A stretch of DNA of 64,000 nt, taken from positions 2,465,694 through 2,529,693 of the forward strand of contig NZ_CP009228.1 in assembly GCF_000755145.1 (NCBI RefSeq), written 5' to 3'. This stretch comes from Treponema putidum (GTDB taxonomy: Bacteria; Spirochaetota; Spirochaetia; Treponematales; Treponemataceae). Below the pieces are notes generated by a model, which made no database searches, had not been told where the DNA came from, and worked only from the letters and a program-made list of their open reading frames with translations. Below are positions 43,244 to 52,447 of this stretch, one piece after another (position 1 is the first letter of the stretch; every line of letters starts with the position of its first letter). Made by a program: the position numbers and the translations under genes.

Positions 43244-45568
43244 TTAAATGACCTCCTTTGTTACAAATAAACAGGAGCCGAAATCTCCCCAAAGGTGGGT
43301 CTTATCATTATAATAAGTGCCCATAAATTGATTATTTAAAAGAATACCGTAGTCCAAGAGCTTGCCTGAGGCTCGATATTTTTCTACACAATCTAAAAGA
43401 GCATAATACTTATTTACTGTTCTTAAAACAAGCCCCTCAGGATTTAAAGAAATGGGAAGCACATGCTTAATTAAACCGCCAAAGCGTTTTATATAGAGCC
43501 TTTGGGGTTTTGTTTCAACCTCGTATAAGGCATCTTCTTTCATTCCTTTAACTTTTAAAATACTGTGCCCGTCGGCAGTCAGGGCTTTCATCTGAAAAAG
43601 GCCTGAGACGGCAGTCCTGCCGTAAGAACATTGCCAATGCCTTTGATTATCCTTATGTGTGCCTATAACCGAAAAAGAGCCGAACTGAAAAATTTTTCTG
43701 TATTTTTTATAAAAAGAAATCTGCTCTTTTATTTCTTTTTTTTCTGCATGGGTTAAAAATTTTAAATCCAATTCATAACCTAAGAGCCCGAAACAGGCAG
43801 TATTAAAGCGGGTGCTTAAAGGAGTTTGCCTTAGGGTCTGCTGATGAGGCGAGGCCGAAACATGGGCACCCATAGTCGAAAGCGGATATAGGAGACTTAA
43901 AGCGCCTTGTATTTCTTGTCTTTCCACAGGATCGGTATTGTCCGATGTCCATATCTGGGGAGAAAAGCAAAGCATTCCAAGATCAAAGCGGTTGCCGCCT
44001 GAGGAACAGCTTTCAAGCAGAATATGAGGACGGGGAGAAAAAATCCGCGTTAAGACCTCATAAAGACCTAGAATATAGCGGTGATAAAACTCTCCTTGAT
44101 TTTTTAAGGAAGAAGAAAAGGCGGCCGATATGTGACGGTTCATATCCCATTTTACATAAGAGACATCCGCCTCATCTACAATTTTTGAGACATTTTCAAC
44201 TATATAATCCCTCACATCTTTAAGGCAAAGGTCAAGCACTAGCTGGTGCCGCCCCCTGACCGGCTCCCTAAAAGGCTCTTTTAATGCCCAGTCTGGATGA
44301 GAGCGGAATAAATCGCTGTCCTCGTTTACCATTTCAGGCTCAAACCAAAGCCCGAAGTCAAGCCCTATTTTACGCACCTTATCGGCAAGTTTTTTAATTC
44401 CTCCGGGAAGTTTTTTTGTATTTACCCGATAGTCGCCGAGACCTGCACTATCGTTATTCCGGTCTCCGAACCAGCCGTCATCAAGCACAAAAAGCTCAAG
44501 CCCTAACTTTTTTGCCTTACGGGCAGAGCGTAAAAGGCTTCGGCGGTTAAACTTAAAAAAATCGGCTTCCCAATTGTTTATTAAAACCGGTCTTTCTTTT
44601 TCTTTCCATTCTCCCCTTACAATGCACTTATTTATAAAGCTATGCATATTTGAACGAAGCCCGTTAAAGCCTCTATCCGAAAAAGAGAGAACGGCCTCAG
44701 GCGTTTCAAAGCTTTCTCCTTTTTTTAGGTTCCAAGAAAAACAATGAGGGTTTATCCCGATACCGATGCGGATTAAGTCCAAATGGCTTTTTTGAACAAA
44801 GCCGAAATGATTTCCGCTGTAGATCAGGTTAAACCCGTAAACCTCTCCCCTATCTTCATCTATTCCATGGGCTGCAATAAGAAAACCGGAATTGTGGCGG
44901 TTAGAGCTTGCTCCGGTTGTAGACTCGTTTACCCACATCCCATAGGAAATTTCTTTTTTATGAAGATGGGCTTCTTTAATCCAGCCTCCGTCAAGGGTGA
45001 GCATATCAAAGCCCCTGTCAGGCAGATCGATCATCATGCTCATAAGGCGGCGTATTTCCAAGGAATTCTCATTATTATTTGTCAAAACGGCACGCCTTGT
45101 TATAATATTAAAGGATGGAAATACAGTATAGTAGAGATCAAGACTAACATCGTTTATATCTTTTAAATTTATGATAAGGGTTTCGGCATCTTCATTTCCG
45201 TCAATGGCGGAAGGAAGAGACTGCATAGGTTTCGAGCCTTTTTCTATCTTATGGTATTGATAAACAAAATCGTGCGTAAAAGAAGAATCGGGCATTCTTA
45301 TTTCGCAAGGAGAATAACGGTAATCCCCCCTGCCGTTTCCCGACCATTGCAAGGGGATATTATCAAGCACATAGAGGGGATCTTTTTCATCATAGCAAAC
45401 GGAAGAACCTGTCTGTGCCGTTCTTTTTACAATGAGCCCCTGTATATCGCCTCTTTCCATCTTTTTACCGTAATGCACGGTTTCCAAGTGACCGTAAGGA
45501 CTTATACGGAACCAATAGCTTGAACTCTCTGTTTCCAGATAAAAAATATCATTTTCAAATTGAATCAT
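43244..45568 (-). CDS. alpha-galactosidase, glycoside hydrolase family 36
   Basis: A 774-residue cytoplasmic enzyme. The GH36 core has WEADFFKFN, LFVLDDGWFG, DFGLWFEPEMV, the nucleophile in YVKWDMNRH (near 472) and the acid/base in SDNTDPVERQ (near 542). The N-terminal beta-sandwich and C-terminal beta domain are in place. It should cleave terminal alpha-galactose from galactosides imported by the adjoining symporter. The ATG at 45568 is seven bases after TATACT, and no ribosome-binding site is present, so I take the mRNA to be leaderless and reject the GTG at 45574. Confidence 0.92.
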   Translation of the reverse strand: MIQFENDIFYLETESSSYWFRISPYGHLETVHYGKKMERGDIQGLIVKRTAQTGSSVCYDEKDPLYVLDNIPLQWSGNGRGDYRYSPCEIRMPDSSFTHDFVYQYHKIEKGSKPMQSLPSAIDGNEDAETLIINLKDINDVSLDLYYTVFPSFNIITRRAVLTNNNENSLEIRRLMSMMIDLPDRGFDMLTLDGGWIKEAHLHKKEISYGMWVNESTTGASSNRHNSGFLIAAHGIDEDRGEVYGFNLIYSGNHFGFVQKSHLDLIRIGIGINPHCFSWNLKKGESFETPEAVLSFSDRGFNGLRSNMHSFINKCIVRGEWKEKERPVLINNWEADFFKFNRRSLLRSARKAKKLGLELFVLDDGWFGDRNNDSAGLGDYRVNTKKLPGGIKKLADKVRKIGLDFGLWFEPEMVNEDSDLFRSHPDWALKEPFREPVRGRHQLVLDLCLKDVRDYIVENVSKIVDEADVSYVKWDMNRHISAAFSSSLKNQGEFYHRYILGLYEVLTRIFSPRPHILLESCSSGGNRFDLGMLCFSPQIWTSDNTDPVERQEIQGALSLLYPLSTMGAHVSASPHQQTLRQTPLSTRFNTACFGLLGYELDLKFLTHAEKKEIKEQISFYKKYRKIFQFGSFSVIGTHKDNQRHWQCSYGRTAVSGLFQMKALTADGHSILKVKGMKEDALYEVETKPQRLYIKRFGGLIKHVLPISLNPEGLVLRTVNKYYALLDCVEKYRASGKLLDYGILLNNQFMGTYYNDKTHLWGDFGSCLFVTKEVI

Positions 45569-45574
45569 AACCAC

Positions 45575-45603
45575 AGTATAACATAGTTTTGAAGGATATG
45601 CAA
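45575..45603 (-). promoter_or_regulatory. promoter of the alpha-galactosidase gene, leaderless
   Basis: TTGCAT (45598-45603) and TATACT (45575-45580) are 17 bases apart on the minus strand. The ATG begins seven bases after the -10, so the transcript starts at or next to the first codon. There is no Shine-Dalgarno sequence. Confidence 0.55.
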
Positions 45604-45648
45604 AGTAAATTCAGTATTAAAACTATAGTATTATTATTAAAAATAAGT

Positions 45649-45693
45649 TATAATCTAAGGTAAACCTCTAAAAAGTTGAAGTTTTTAGAGGTT
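45649..45693 (+). promoter_or_regulatory. TATAAT box and 12-bp hairpin at the 5' end of the transglutaminase-like mRNA
   Basis: TATAAT (45649-45654) puts the start of transcription near 45661. AACCTCTAAAAA (45663-45674) pairs perfectly with TTTTTAGAGGTT (45682-45693) around a seven-base loop. No T-tract follows, so this is not a terminator. It would place a stable hairpin at the very 5' end of the message. Confidence 0.6.
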
Positions 45694-45718
45694 CCCTATA
45701 GGTAATATGAGGAAAAAA

Positions 45719-46919
45719 ATGAAGAAGAAAAACGTTTTACTATTTTTTTTGTTTTTAAGTTGTTTCTTTTTTTTAAGTGTTTCTCTTTCGGCGGAACAAA
45801 TGTATTCCCCTTCATTGGGGCTATGCACTCGACCTGCCGGAGGATTTTGTTTTAGCCGATAGAGAAGGAAATGAAAGATATCTTTTTCAGCATGCCATTC
45901 TGCCGGTTGATTTACAAATTGCCTTGTATGAAAAGACTCAATTTAATACCATAAAAGAAGCTGCCGAGCATGTTTTTAAACAGCTAAAAATGACTCATAA
46001 AGACGTTCCATTTATCTGGAGAAATAAGGAAGCTCTTTTATCATCGGTATCTTTTTTATATTCGCCTTCAGAAAAATATAAACCTAAAGAGCTTTCAGGC
46101 TGGGTTTTAAGCCTTGAGCTGCCTAATAAAACCGGATGGCTGCTGCTTCTTACCTATACCGACAAGGATAAGGCAAAGGAGTGTGAAAACCTCATGATCT
46201 CTTCCCTTGACACGGTTTATACGGATACAATGTCCTATTTTGAATCGGGGCCGGTTACAACAGCCCTCTATCCTAAAACAAAAGAAAAAACTATCGATTA
46301 TGCTTTTAACAATAAAAACATATCCTTTACGATAGATGAATCCGATGCAGAAGCGAACCAATCGGTAATTGACAGGGAATTTTCGGTTTTGACTATGTAT
46401 TTAAATCATGATAATTTAGTCGCAGCTTGGCAGCGTTTTTACAAGGTAATTTTTAGGGATGCATGGAGCCGAATAGCCCCCGCTTCCTTTGCCGTATATA
46501 CTTCGCTCTTTGATGAAAACAATCAAAACGGATTTGCCGAAAAAGCGGCAAAGGAACTGCTTTTTTTAGTTCAAAATTTTAACTATGAAAGAGACAGAAA
46601 AGGAAGCGATTTTATAAACCTGCCCCAGGCCCTTACGGAAAAAAGAGGAGACTGCGACAGCAGGGCTCTTCTTATGGTGCTAATGCTAAAACAGATGAAC
46701 ATAGATGCCGTCCTTTTGGTTTCTCCGAATAAGTCCCATGCCATTGCCGCAGTAGACTGCCCGGGAAGCGGAACCTGTTTTACTCATAACGGCAGAGATT
46801 ACCTTGGCTGTGAAACTACGGCCCATGTACCTATAGGAGAAATAGCTGATGAAATAGCAGCTCCTGAAAATTGGTTCCCCGTAGATTTTTACGTAATAGA
46901 AAATTTTGAATCAAATTAG
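45719..46919 (+). CDS. exported transglutaminase-like protein; frame broken by one base
   Basis: The ATG at 45719 (GAGG upstream) starts a signal peptide (about residues 1-25, cleavage near LSA-EQ). The reading frame shifts at a G-run (45817-45820); three G instead of four joins SPSLG to YALDLPEDF and gives 399 residues. The C-terminal domain has the transglutaminase-core order: Cys in EKRGDCDSRALLMV (near 310), His in SPNKSHAIAAV (near 338) and an Asp/Glu-rich third position. The role may be cross-linking, peptide cleavage or structural. It is convergent with mutS2. Confidence 0.72.
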
Positions 46920-46950
46920 CCGCGCCGGCAGCGTTATCCGCAGAATGGAC

Positions 46951-49403
46951 TTAACCGAGGCTTACTATCGTCTTTCCCGATCCTCCTTCTTCCGGCTTTG
47001 CAAAACGGAAGGCCTTTACATAGGGACTTCTTTTTAAAAATTCGTGAGACAATTCTTGAAGAATTCCATGGCCCTTTCCGTGAATTACGGCAAACTCGGT
47101 GATACCGTGCACCAAGGCAAGATCCATCTGATCCTGCAAGGCCTTTTGAGCTTCCTCAGCCCTCATTCCTAAGAGGCGAAGCTCAAAAGAAGGACGGGAA
47201 GAAGGAGCACTTGTGTCGCTTATAAGACTGACAATGGGTTTGGAAAATTTAAGCTTTTCTTGATTTTCGCAAATCTCCATGTCGTCCTCGGCAATAGTAA
47301 GTTTTAAGTTATCGATAGCAACGAGCCACTTTCCTTTTTTTTCTTCACGGATAAGCTCTCCGTTGCGGTTGAGGCTTTTTATTATAACCCTCAGCCCCTC
47401 TTGAAGCTTAAGATTTTGAGGAGCCTTATTTTCTTTTGAAGTATGAAGTCTTTCATCTATTTTTGTTTGCTCAAGTTTTATGGCCTCATGTTCTTTGCTT
47501 AAATCTTTTTCAAAATCATCAATCCATTTTTTGACGCTTAAAGTTTTTTCACGGCTCAGCTCTCCCTCTCTCAACTCCCGAACAAGGTTTTCAAGAAATT
47601 TTCTTTTTTCTTCAAAAAAAAGATCGAGCCTTTTTATTCCGTCTTTTTTTAGCTCCAATTCTTTTTGTTTTAGCTGAAGCTCTTTTAAATCGGAACGACG
47701 CCTATCCTCTTTAAGTTTTAATTCTTCTTCTTTTTTTTGAAGTTCAAATTCGTTTAGGTCTTCATGCTTTTGAATAAGCCCCTTGATAAGATCTGAAACG
47801 TCAGCCCTATTGTTCCCTAAATAAAAGCGGGCCTTGTCGATTATATTTTCGGGAAGACCGTTCCGCTTGGCTATATCAACGGCATGGCTTTCTCCGGGGA
47901 CACCCATTAATATCCGATAGGTGGGGCTCAAGGTGTTTTGGTTAAATTCGACCGAAGCATTTACACAAGAGTCCTTACTATAGCCGTAATTTTTTAAGGC
48001 ACCATGATGGGTTGTAACAAAGACAAAGGCTTTTTTTTCTAAAAGGTCATCAAGAACTGCCATTGCTATTGCACAGCCTTCTTGAGGATCCGTGCCGCTT
48101 CCAAGCTCATCAAGAATTATAAGACTTTTATCCCCTGCTCTCCTTATAATTTCGGAAACATTTTTCATGTGAGCCGAAAAGGTAGAAAGGGATTGATCCA
48201 TAGACTGCTCATCGCCTATATCGCAGGCTATAAAATCAAAGTAAGGAAGACGGGTCAAAGGGCCTGCAGGAACGGGCCAGCCCGTTTGGTTTATCAGCGC
48301 AAAGAGAGCTGCCGTTTTTAAGCTTACGGTTTTTCCTCCGGTATTCGGGCCGGTTATGATAAGAACCCTATCATCTTTAGATAATTTTAAATCTATAGGA
48401 ACTGCCGATTTTCCAAGCAAAGGATGGCGGGCTTGATGAAGATAAAAAGAAAGAGGGGCTCCTTTTGAATCAGAGCTGCCGCCCCTGCCTATTGAAGGGC
48501 CTACCCCTAAATCTATACTGCCTGCAAAGACACAATTATTGGAATATGCCCACCGAGCCGCGGCCGCAATACAATCCAATTTTGTGATTGCTTCACATGC
48601 TTCTTTTATGTTTTCGGTATGTTCTGCAATTTGAGAAGTCAAGTCTTGCAAAAGCCTTAAAAGCTCGCGTTCATATTCGGCATGAGCGGCGATAAGGTCA
48701 TTATTCTTTAAAACTATTTCTTCCGGTTCAAGATAAAATGTTTGTCCCGATTGAGAATACTCATGAATGATACCCGGAATTCTTCCCTTAAAATTTGACC
48801 TTACGGCTATAACCTGTCTTCCGTCTTTGACCGTAGGCAGATTGGATTGAAGCATTTGACGGGTTGAATCATTTGTAAAATAATTCCGCATAGTTTTATC
48901 TATATCGTCCTCGATAGAGCGTATCTTATTTTTTATTGTCCTCAAAGAAGGAAGGTCTTGTAATTCTCCGTTTTCGTCTATAAAAGAAAATACAAGTTTT
49001 TTTAGATGGAGCATATCGGGTATTTTTTTTACAAAAGAAACAATCGAGTTTTCATTTATTTCTTCATTTTCTAAAAAGGGACTTAGCCATTCATGTAAAG
49101 AAGAAACCGACAAGGCTAAAAGTCCGACCGAATAAACGCCTTCAATATCAAGAGCAGCACCTTCAACTTCTATGCCTTCAATAAAGGGAAGAACGGGAGG
49201 CCTGTACTTTATTGGAGGAGCCTTATATGCCCTTAAAAGACTTAAAAAATCAATCCCCAATTTTTTTCTTCTTCTATTTTTTTAATATCCGTATCGGGAT
49301 TCTTTTTTAAGCAAAATTCTTTTCCCTCATCAGTTACACAATAGGAGGCAATAATTTCTCTTATCCTCGAAAACTGTAAAACTTCCAGCGTATGCTCTGT
49401 CAT
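46951..49403 (-). CDS. mutS2: MutS2 endonuclease family protein; frame broken by one base near the N-terminus
   Basis: An 817-residue protein. [19 protein letters not shown] opens the N-terminal clamp; Walker A (TGPNTGGKT), Walker B ([16 protein letters not shown]), a long coiled coil and a C-terminal Smr domain (LHG-like region, [13 protein letters not shown]) follow. MutS2 inhibits recombination and acts on stalled ribosomes in some species. As sequenced, the frame breaks at a T-run on the plus strand (49261-49267). One more base joins IEEEKK to LGIDFLSLL and allows the ATG at 49403 with TGGAG upstream. Hairpin element copy C lies just before it. Confidence 0.92.
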
Positions 49404-49408
49404 ATTTA

Positions 49409-49578
49409 CTCCAATAAAAACTTTTTGCAGCAAATATTAATTTGCGAAAAAAGTTTTTTCAAGTAGTTTTGCTTTATGCAAAACTACATACAATAACACG
49501 ATGTTTTGTGCTTTGCACAAAACTCGAAGATAAACATGGAGGCTTGTATTTCAAGCCGGAATGTTTATCCAACTCCTA
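49409..49578 (-). repeat. modular hairpin element, copy C
   Basis: Minus-strand order: TAGGAG next to the rsgA stop, stem 1 (49529-49569; GATAAACAT/ATGTTTATC, inner GGCTTG/CAAGCC), stem 2 (49499-49526), stem 3 (GTAGTTTTGC/GCAAAACTAC, 49463-49487), AAAAAACTTTTTT (49447-49459), palindrome GCAAATTAATATTTGC (49430-49445), AAAAAGTTTTT (49416-49426), then TGGAG of mutS2. Stem 1 differs from copies A, B and D by paired changes. Confidence 0.9.
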
Positions 49579-50526
49579 TTAATACTTTCTTACCGTTTCT
49601 TGTAATTCTTTATATATAAGCCCAAAACTAGTGTACCTGTCCTTATGAATGTCTCCTTTCTTAAGAGCTTCCAAAATGGCACAGCCTGATTCATGGCTAT
49701 GGGTGCAGGAAAGGCCGAATTTACATGAGCCTATAAGCTTTTCCATTTCGGGAAAGTATAGGGCCGTATCCTCAGCTTCAATGCCGTAAATTGCAAAATG
49801 CCTCACCCCAGGTGTATCAATTATGTTTATCGAATGTTCCTCACCCTTTGAAGTAAGAACCTTTATTTTAAAATACTCCCCTTGTGTTGTCGTGTGGGTA
49901 CCTCGGTCATACTTATCAGAAATTGCAGAAGTTTTTAAATTTAAACCGGGTGCGATAAAATTTAAAAGAGTGCTTTTACCCACTCCTGACTGTCCTACGA
50001 GGGCAGAAGTTTTAGCCGAAAGGTTTTCAATTAAGCTATCCATTCCTCTACCCTCCTTTGCCGATACTTCAAGGGTTTTATAGTCCAATCTTTTCCAGTC
50101 TTCAACCCGCTCTCTTACATCAGCCGAAAGTTTTAAATCACACTTATTTATAACAATTAAAACCGGAATCTTTTGAATCTCGGCTTGCACTAAAACCCTG
50201 TCCACAAAGCGAGGGCGGAAGGGAGGGTTTGCAGCAGAGGCAACGCAAACAAGTAAGTCAATATTTGCGGCTAAAAGTTGAGGCATATTCAGTTTTTGGT
50301 TTAAACGCAAAAAAGAATTTTTTCTTGTTATCAAACCCGTTACCAAGCCTTCATCCTCAGAGTGAGTATCGGGCTCAATGTTTACAAGGTCTCCCGCTGC
50401 AAGAGGATTATAGTAAAGGGCAGAATCTTTTAAGACCTTCCCCTTAATGGAGCAGTTCCTGAATTTTCCGTCTTCACATTCAACATAAAAAATATTATTC
50501 GATCCTTTTAAAACCAATCCTTTCAT
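49579..50526 (-). CDS. rsgA: ribosome small-subunit GTPase RsgA
   Basis: A 315-residue circularly permuted GTPase. An OB-fold N-terminus precedes the G4 (VINKCDLK), G1 (VGQSGVGKSTLLN near 176) and G3 (DTPGVRHF) motifs. The C-terminal zinc motif is CKFGLSCTHSHESGCAI. RsgA aids late 30S assembly. Eighteen bases separate its start from the murI stop. Its stop is followed within two bases by the first GGAG of hairpin element copy C. Confidence 0.95.
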   Translation of the reverse strand: MKGLVLKGSNNIFYVECEDGKFRNCSIKGKVLKDSALYYNPLAAGDLVNIEPDTHSEDEGLVTGLITRKNSFLRLNQKLNMPQLLAANIDLLVCVASAANPPFRPRFVDRVLVQAEIQKIPVLIVINKCDLKLSADVRERVEDWKRLDYKTLEVSAKEGRGMDSLIENLSAKTSALVGQSGVGKSTLLNFIAPGLNLKTSAISDKYDRGTHTTTQGEYFKIKVLTSKGEEHSINIIDTPGVRHFAIYGIEAEDTALYFPEMEKLIGSCKFGLSCTHSHESGCAILEALKKGDIHKDRYTSFGLIYKELQETVRKY

Positions 50527-50544
50527 TTTTAAACCAACAAGTTT

Positions 50545-51363
50545 TTAGAAGTAACCTAAAGTCATATTAAAAAGTTCCGCATAGGCGGAATATTTTTTTG
50601 TATTTTTTTCAGTTTTTTCCGAGGTGATATAAAAAATATCTTTTTGAATATTTTTTAACTTTGAGTTTTCATCCTTTAGTTTTTGAGGCGGAGATAATTT
50701 TAAGGCCTGATTTACAACCCCATCCAAAGAATCCACAATCTTTATATCCGGCTCACACTCGGATTTAAACTCATCCCTTAGGTGGAGAAAATGAGTACAG
50801 CCTAGAATAGCAGTATCTGTTCCTGCCGATTTAAAAAATTCAACCGCCGGACGAATTGCAGCCTTCTTATCTTCCTCACCGGCTGACAATAAGGTGTTCT
50901 CTATTTTAGAAACCAAAATGGAATCTGCACGCATAAAAAATTTACAATCGGCTCCGAATTCTTCAATAAGATTTTGCACATAGATATCGTTCACCGTTCT
51001 TTCGGTTGCAAGGACGGCAATTTTTTTATTTTTACTTGTTAAGGCCGCAGGCTTTATAGCAGGAACGGTGCCCACAAAGGGTATCTCGAATTTTTTACGC
51101 AAATGTGAAAGAGCCGAAACCGTCATCGTATTACAGGCTATTATTATAACGGAGGGTTTAAGTTTTTCGATTATTTTTTTTACAAGGTCTTCGGTAAATT
51201 CTATTACCTCTTCGAGTGTTTTTTCTCCATAAGGAAAATGTTTTGTGTCTGCGACATAGGCACAGGAACTTTGAGGCTCCAATTCTTTTAAATGCCTTAA
51301 ATAAGGCAGCCCCCCTATGCCTGAGTCTATAAAAACATATTGAACATTTTGTTTTAAAGTCAA
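50545..51363 (-). CDS. murI: glutamate racemase MurI
   Basis: A 272-residue enzyme that makes D-glutamate for peptidoglycan. Conserved motifs are IDSGIGGLPYL near residue 13, VIIACNTMTVSAL with the first catalytic Cys near 77, and AILGCTHFLHL with the second near 193. The start is TTG at 51363, seven bases after GGGAG. This ribosome-binding site is the terminal part of hairpin element copy D. The gene lies between rsgA and miaA on the minus strand. Confidence 0.94.
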   Translation of the reverse strand: MTLKQNVQYVFIDSGIGGLPYLRHLKELEPQSSCAYVADTKHFPYGEKTLEEVIEFTEDLVKKIIEKLKPSVIIIACNTMTVSALSHLRKKFEIPFVGTVPAIKPAALTSKNKKIAVLATERTVNDIYVQNLIEEFGADCKFFMRADSILVSKIENTLLSAGEEDKKAAIRPAVEFFKSAGTDTAILGCTHFLHLRDEFKSECEPDIKIVDSLDGVVNQALKLSPPQKLKDENSKLKNIQKDIFYITSEKTEKNTKKYSAYAELFNMTLGYF

Positions 51364-51370
51364 GCTAATT

Positions 51371-51533
51371 CTCCCATAAAAACTTTTTGCAGGAAGCCTC
51401 AGCTTCCAAAAAAAGTTTTTTCACGCAGTTTGTTTACAAACTGCATACAATAACGCGACGTTTGCCGAAAGGCAAACTCGATAGATAAACAGTGAGGTTG
51501 AATTCCTGCCGAACTGTTTATCACACCTCCCAT
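51371..51533 (-). repeat. modular hairpin element, copy D
   Basis: Minus-strand order: ATGGGAGG six bases after the miaA stop, stem 1 (51484-51522), stem 2 (GTTTGCC/GGCAAAC, 51456-51480), stem 3 (GCAGTTTGT/ACAAACTGC, 51425-51444), AAAAAACTTTTTTT (51408-51421), palindrome GGAAGC/GCTTCC (51392-51407), AAAAAGTTTTT (51378-51388), then GGGAG of murI. The sequence TTTTTATGGGAG occurs at both ends. Confidence 0.9.
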
Positions 51534-51538
51534 AAAAA

Positions 51539-52435
51539 TTACTTCAATATCCAGTTTATTTTTACCCCGTTTTTTTCCATGCGGCGAAACCAAGTTTCCT
51601 GCCGTTTCGCAAACTGACAAATGGCTCGGTAAAGAGAATCAATGTACTCTTCCCTAGATTTTATTTTGCCTTGAAGATATTGGGCGGTAAATTTATATTC
51701 AAGCCCCAAACTTTCAAGCCTTTCCCAAGAAAAGCCCTCCTTGTGAAGGCTCTCGGTTTCTTCTATCATTCCGTCTTTTATGCGCTCTAAGAGTCTAAGC
51801 CTTATTCTTTCTCTTAAAATATCCCGCGGGTATTTAAGGCCTATTATAAGGGGGCGGATATCGGGGCGGTTTGCGTTTAAGATTTCGGCAGCATCGGGAT
51901 GTGCCTTTTTATATTCCGCAATTTCAATAGCCCGCATAAGCCGATCCATATTTTCAAGGTCGGTCTTATTATGCATCGGAACTTTGTATTCAAAAAAGAC
52001 CTTTTGCAGTTCCGTCAAATCCTTACCGGCCAAAGAAGCCCTCAGTTCTTCATTTTTTGGAACAGGAATGAGTTCATATTCCCTTATAAGAGCATCAAGA
52101 TAAAGCCCCGTTCCTCCCGCAAAAATGGGAAACTTTTTTCTCCTCTTTATATCTTCAAAGGCCTTGTAAGCATCATTTTGAAAATCAAAAACATTGTATT
52201 CCCTTTCCAAGGTGCAAATATCGATTAGGTGATAGGGCACATCGCCGTACTCGTCTAAGTCTTTCCCCGTACCTAGGTCAAGCCCCTTATAAACCTGCCT
52301 TGAGTCCGCAGAAATAATCTCTCCGCCAAGCTCTTTTGCGAGGCCTACGGCATAGGAGGTTTTTCCCGTAGCTGTAGCTCCCAGCACAACTATGGAATTA
52401 TGTTTATCAGCTAACGGCAAAAAATCACGGTACAT
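51539..52435 (-). CDS. miaA: tRNA dimethylallyltransferase MiaA
   Basis: A 298-residue enzyme that adds dimethylallyl to A37 of UNN-decoding tRNAs. The P-loop is VLGATATGKTSYAVG, followed by IISADSRQVYKGLDLGTGKD and FAGGTGLYLDALI. RESR-like and C-terminal WFRRMEKN motifs fit. It is longer than most t6A/i6A partners at the C-terminus only slightly. It ends six bases before hairpin element copy D and has no clear ribosome-binding site. Confidence 0.94.
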   Translation of the reverse strand: MYRDFLPLADKHNSIVVLGATATGKTSYAVGLAKELGGEIISADSRQVYKGLDLGTGKDLDEYGDVPYHLIDICTLEREYNVFDFQNDAYKAFEDIKRRKKFPIFAGGTGLYLDALIREYELIPVPKNEELRASLAGKDLTELQKVFFEYKVPMHNKTDLENMDRLMRAIEIAEYKKAHPDAAEILNANRPDIRPLIIGLKYPRDILRERIRLRLLERIKDGMIEETESLHKEGFSWERLESLGLEYKFTAQYLQGKIKSREEYIDSLYRAICQFAKRQETWFRRMEKNGVKINWILK

Positions 52436-52447
52436 AAAATCAAAAGT

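Noticed and set aside
45777-45820. Start codon at 45777 for the transglutaminase-like protein
   Set aside because: It lacks a signal peptide and ribosome-binding site; the ATG at 45719 with a signal peptide fits once the G-run is corrected.
49242-49433. Separate 63-residue gene before mutS2
   Set aside because: It is the N-terminus of MutS2 in another frame; one more base in the run at 49261-49267 merges it.
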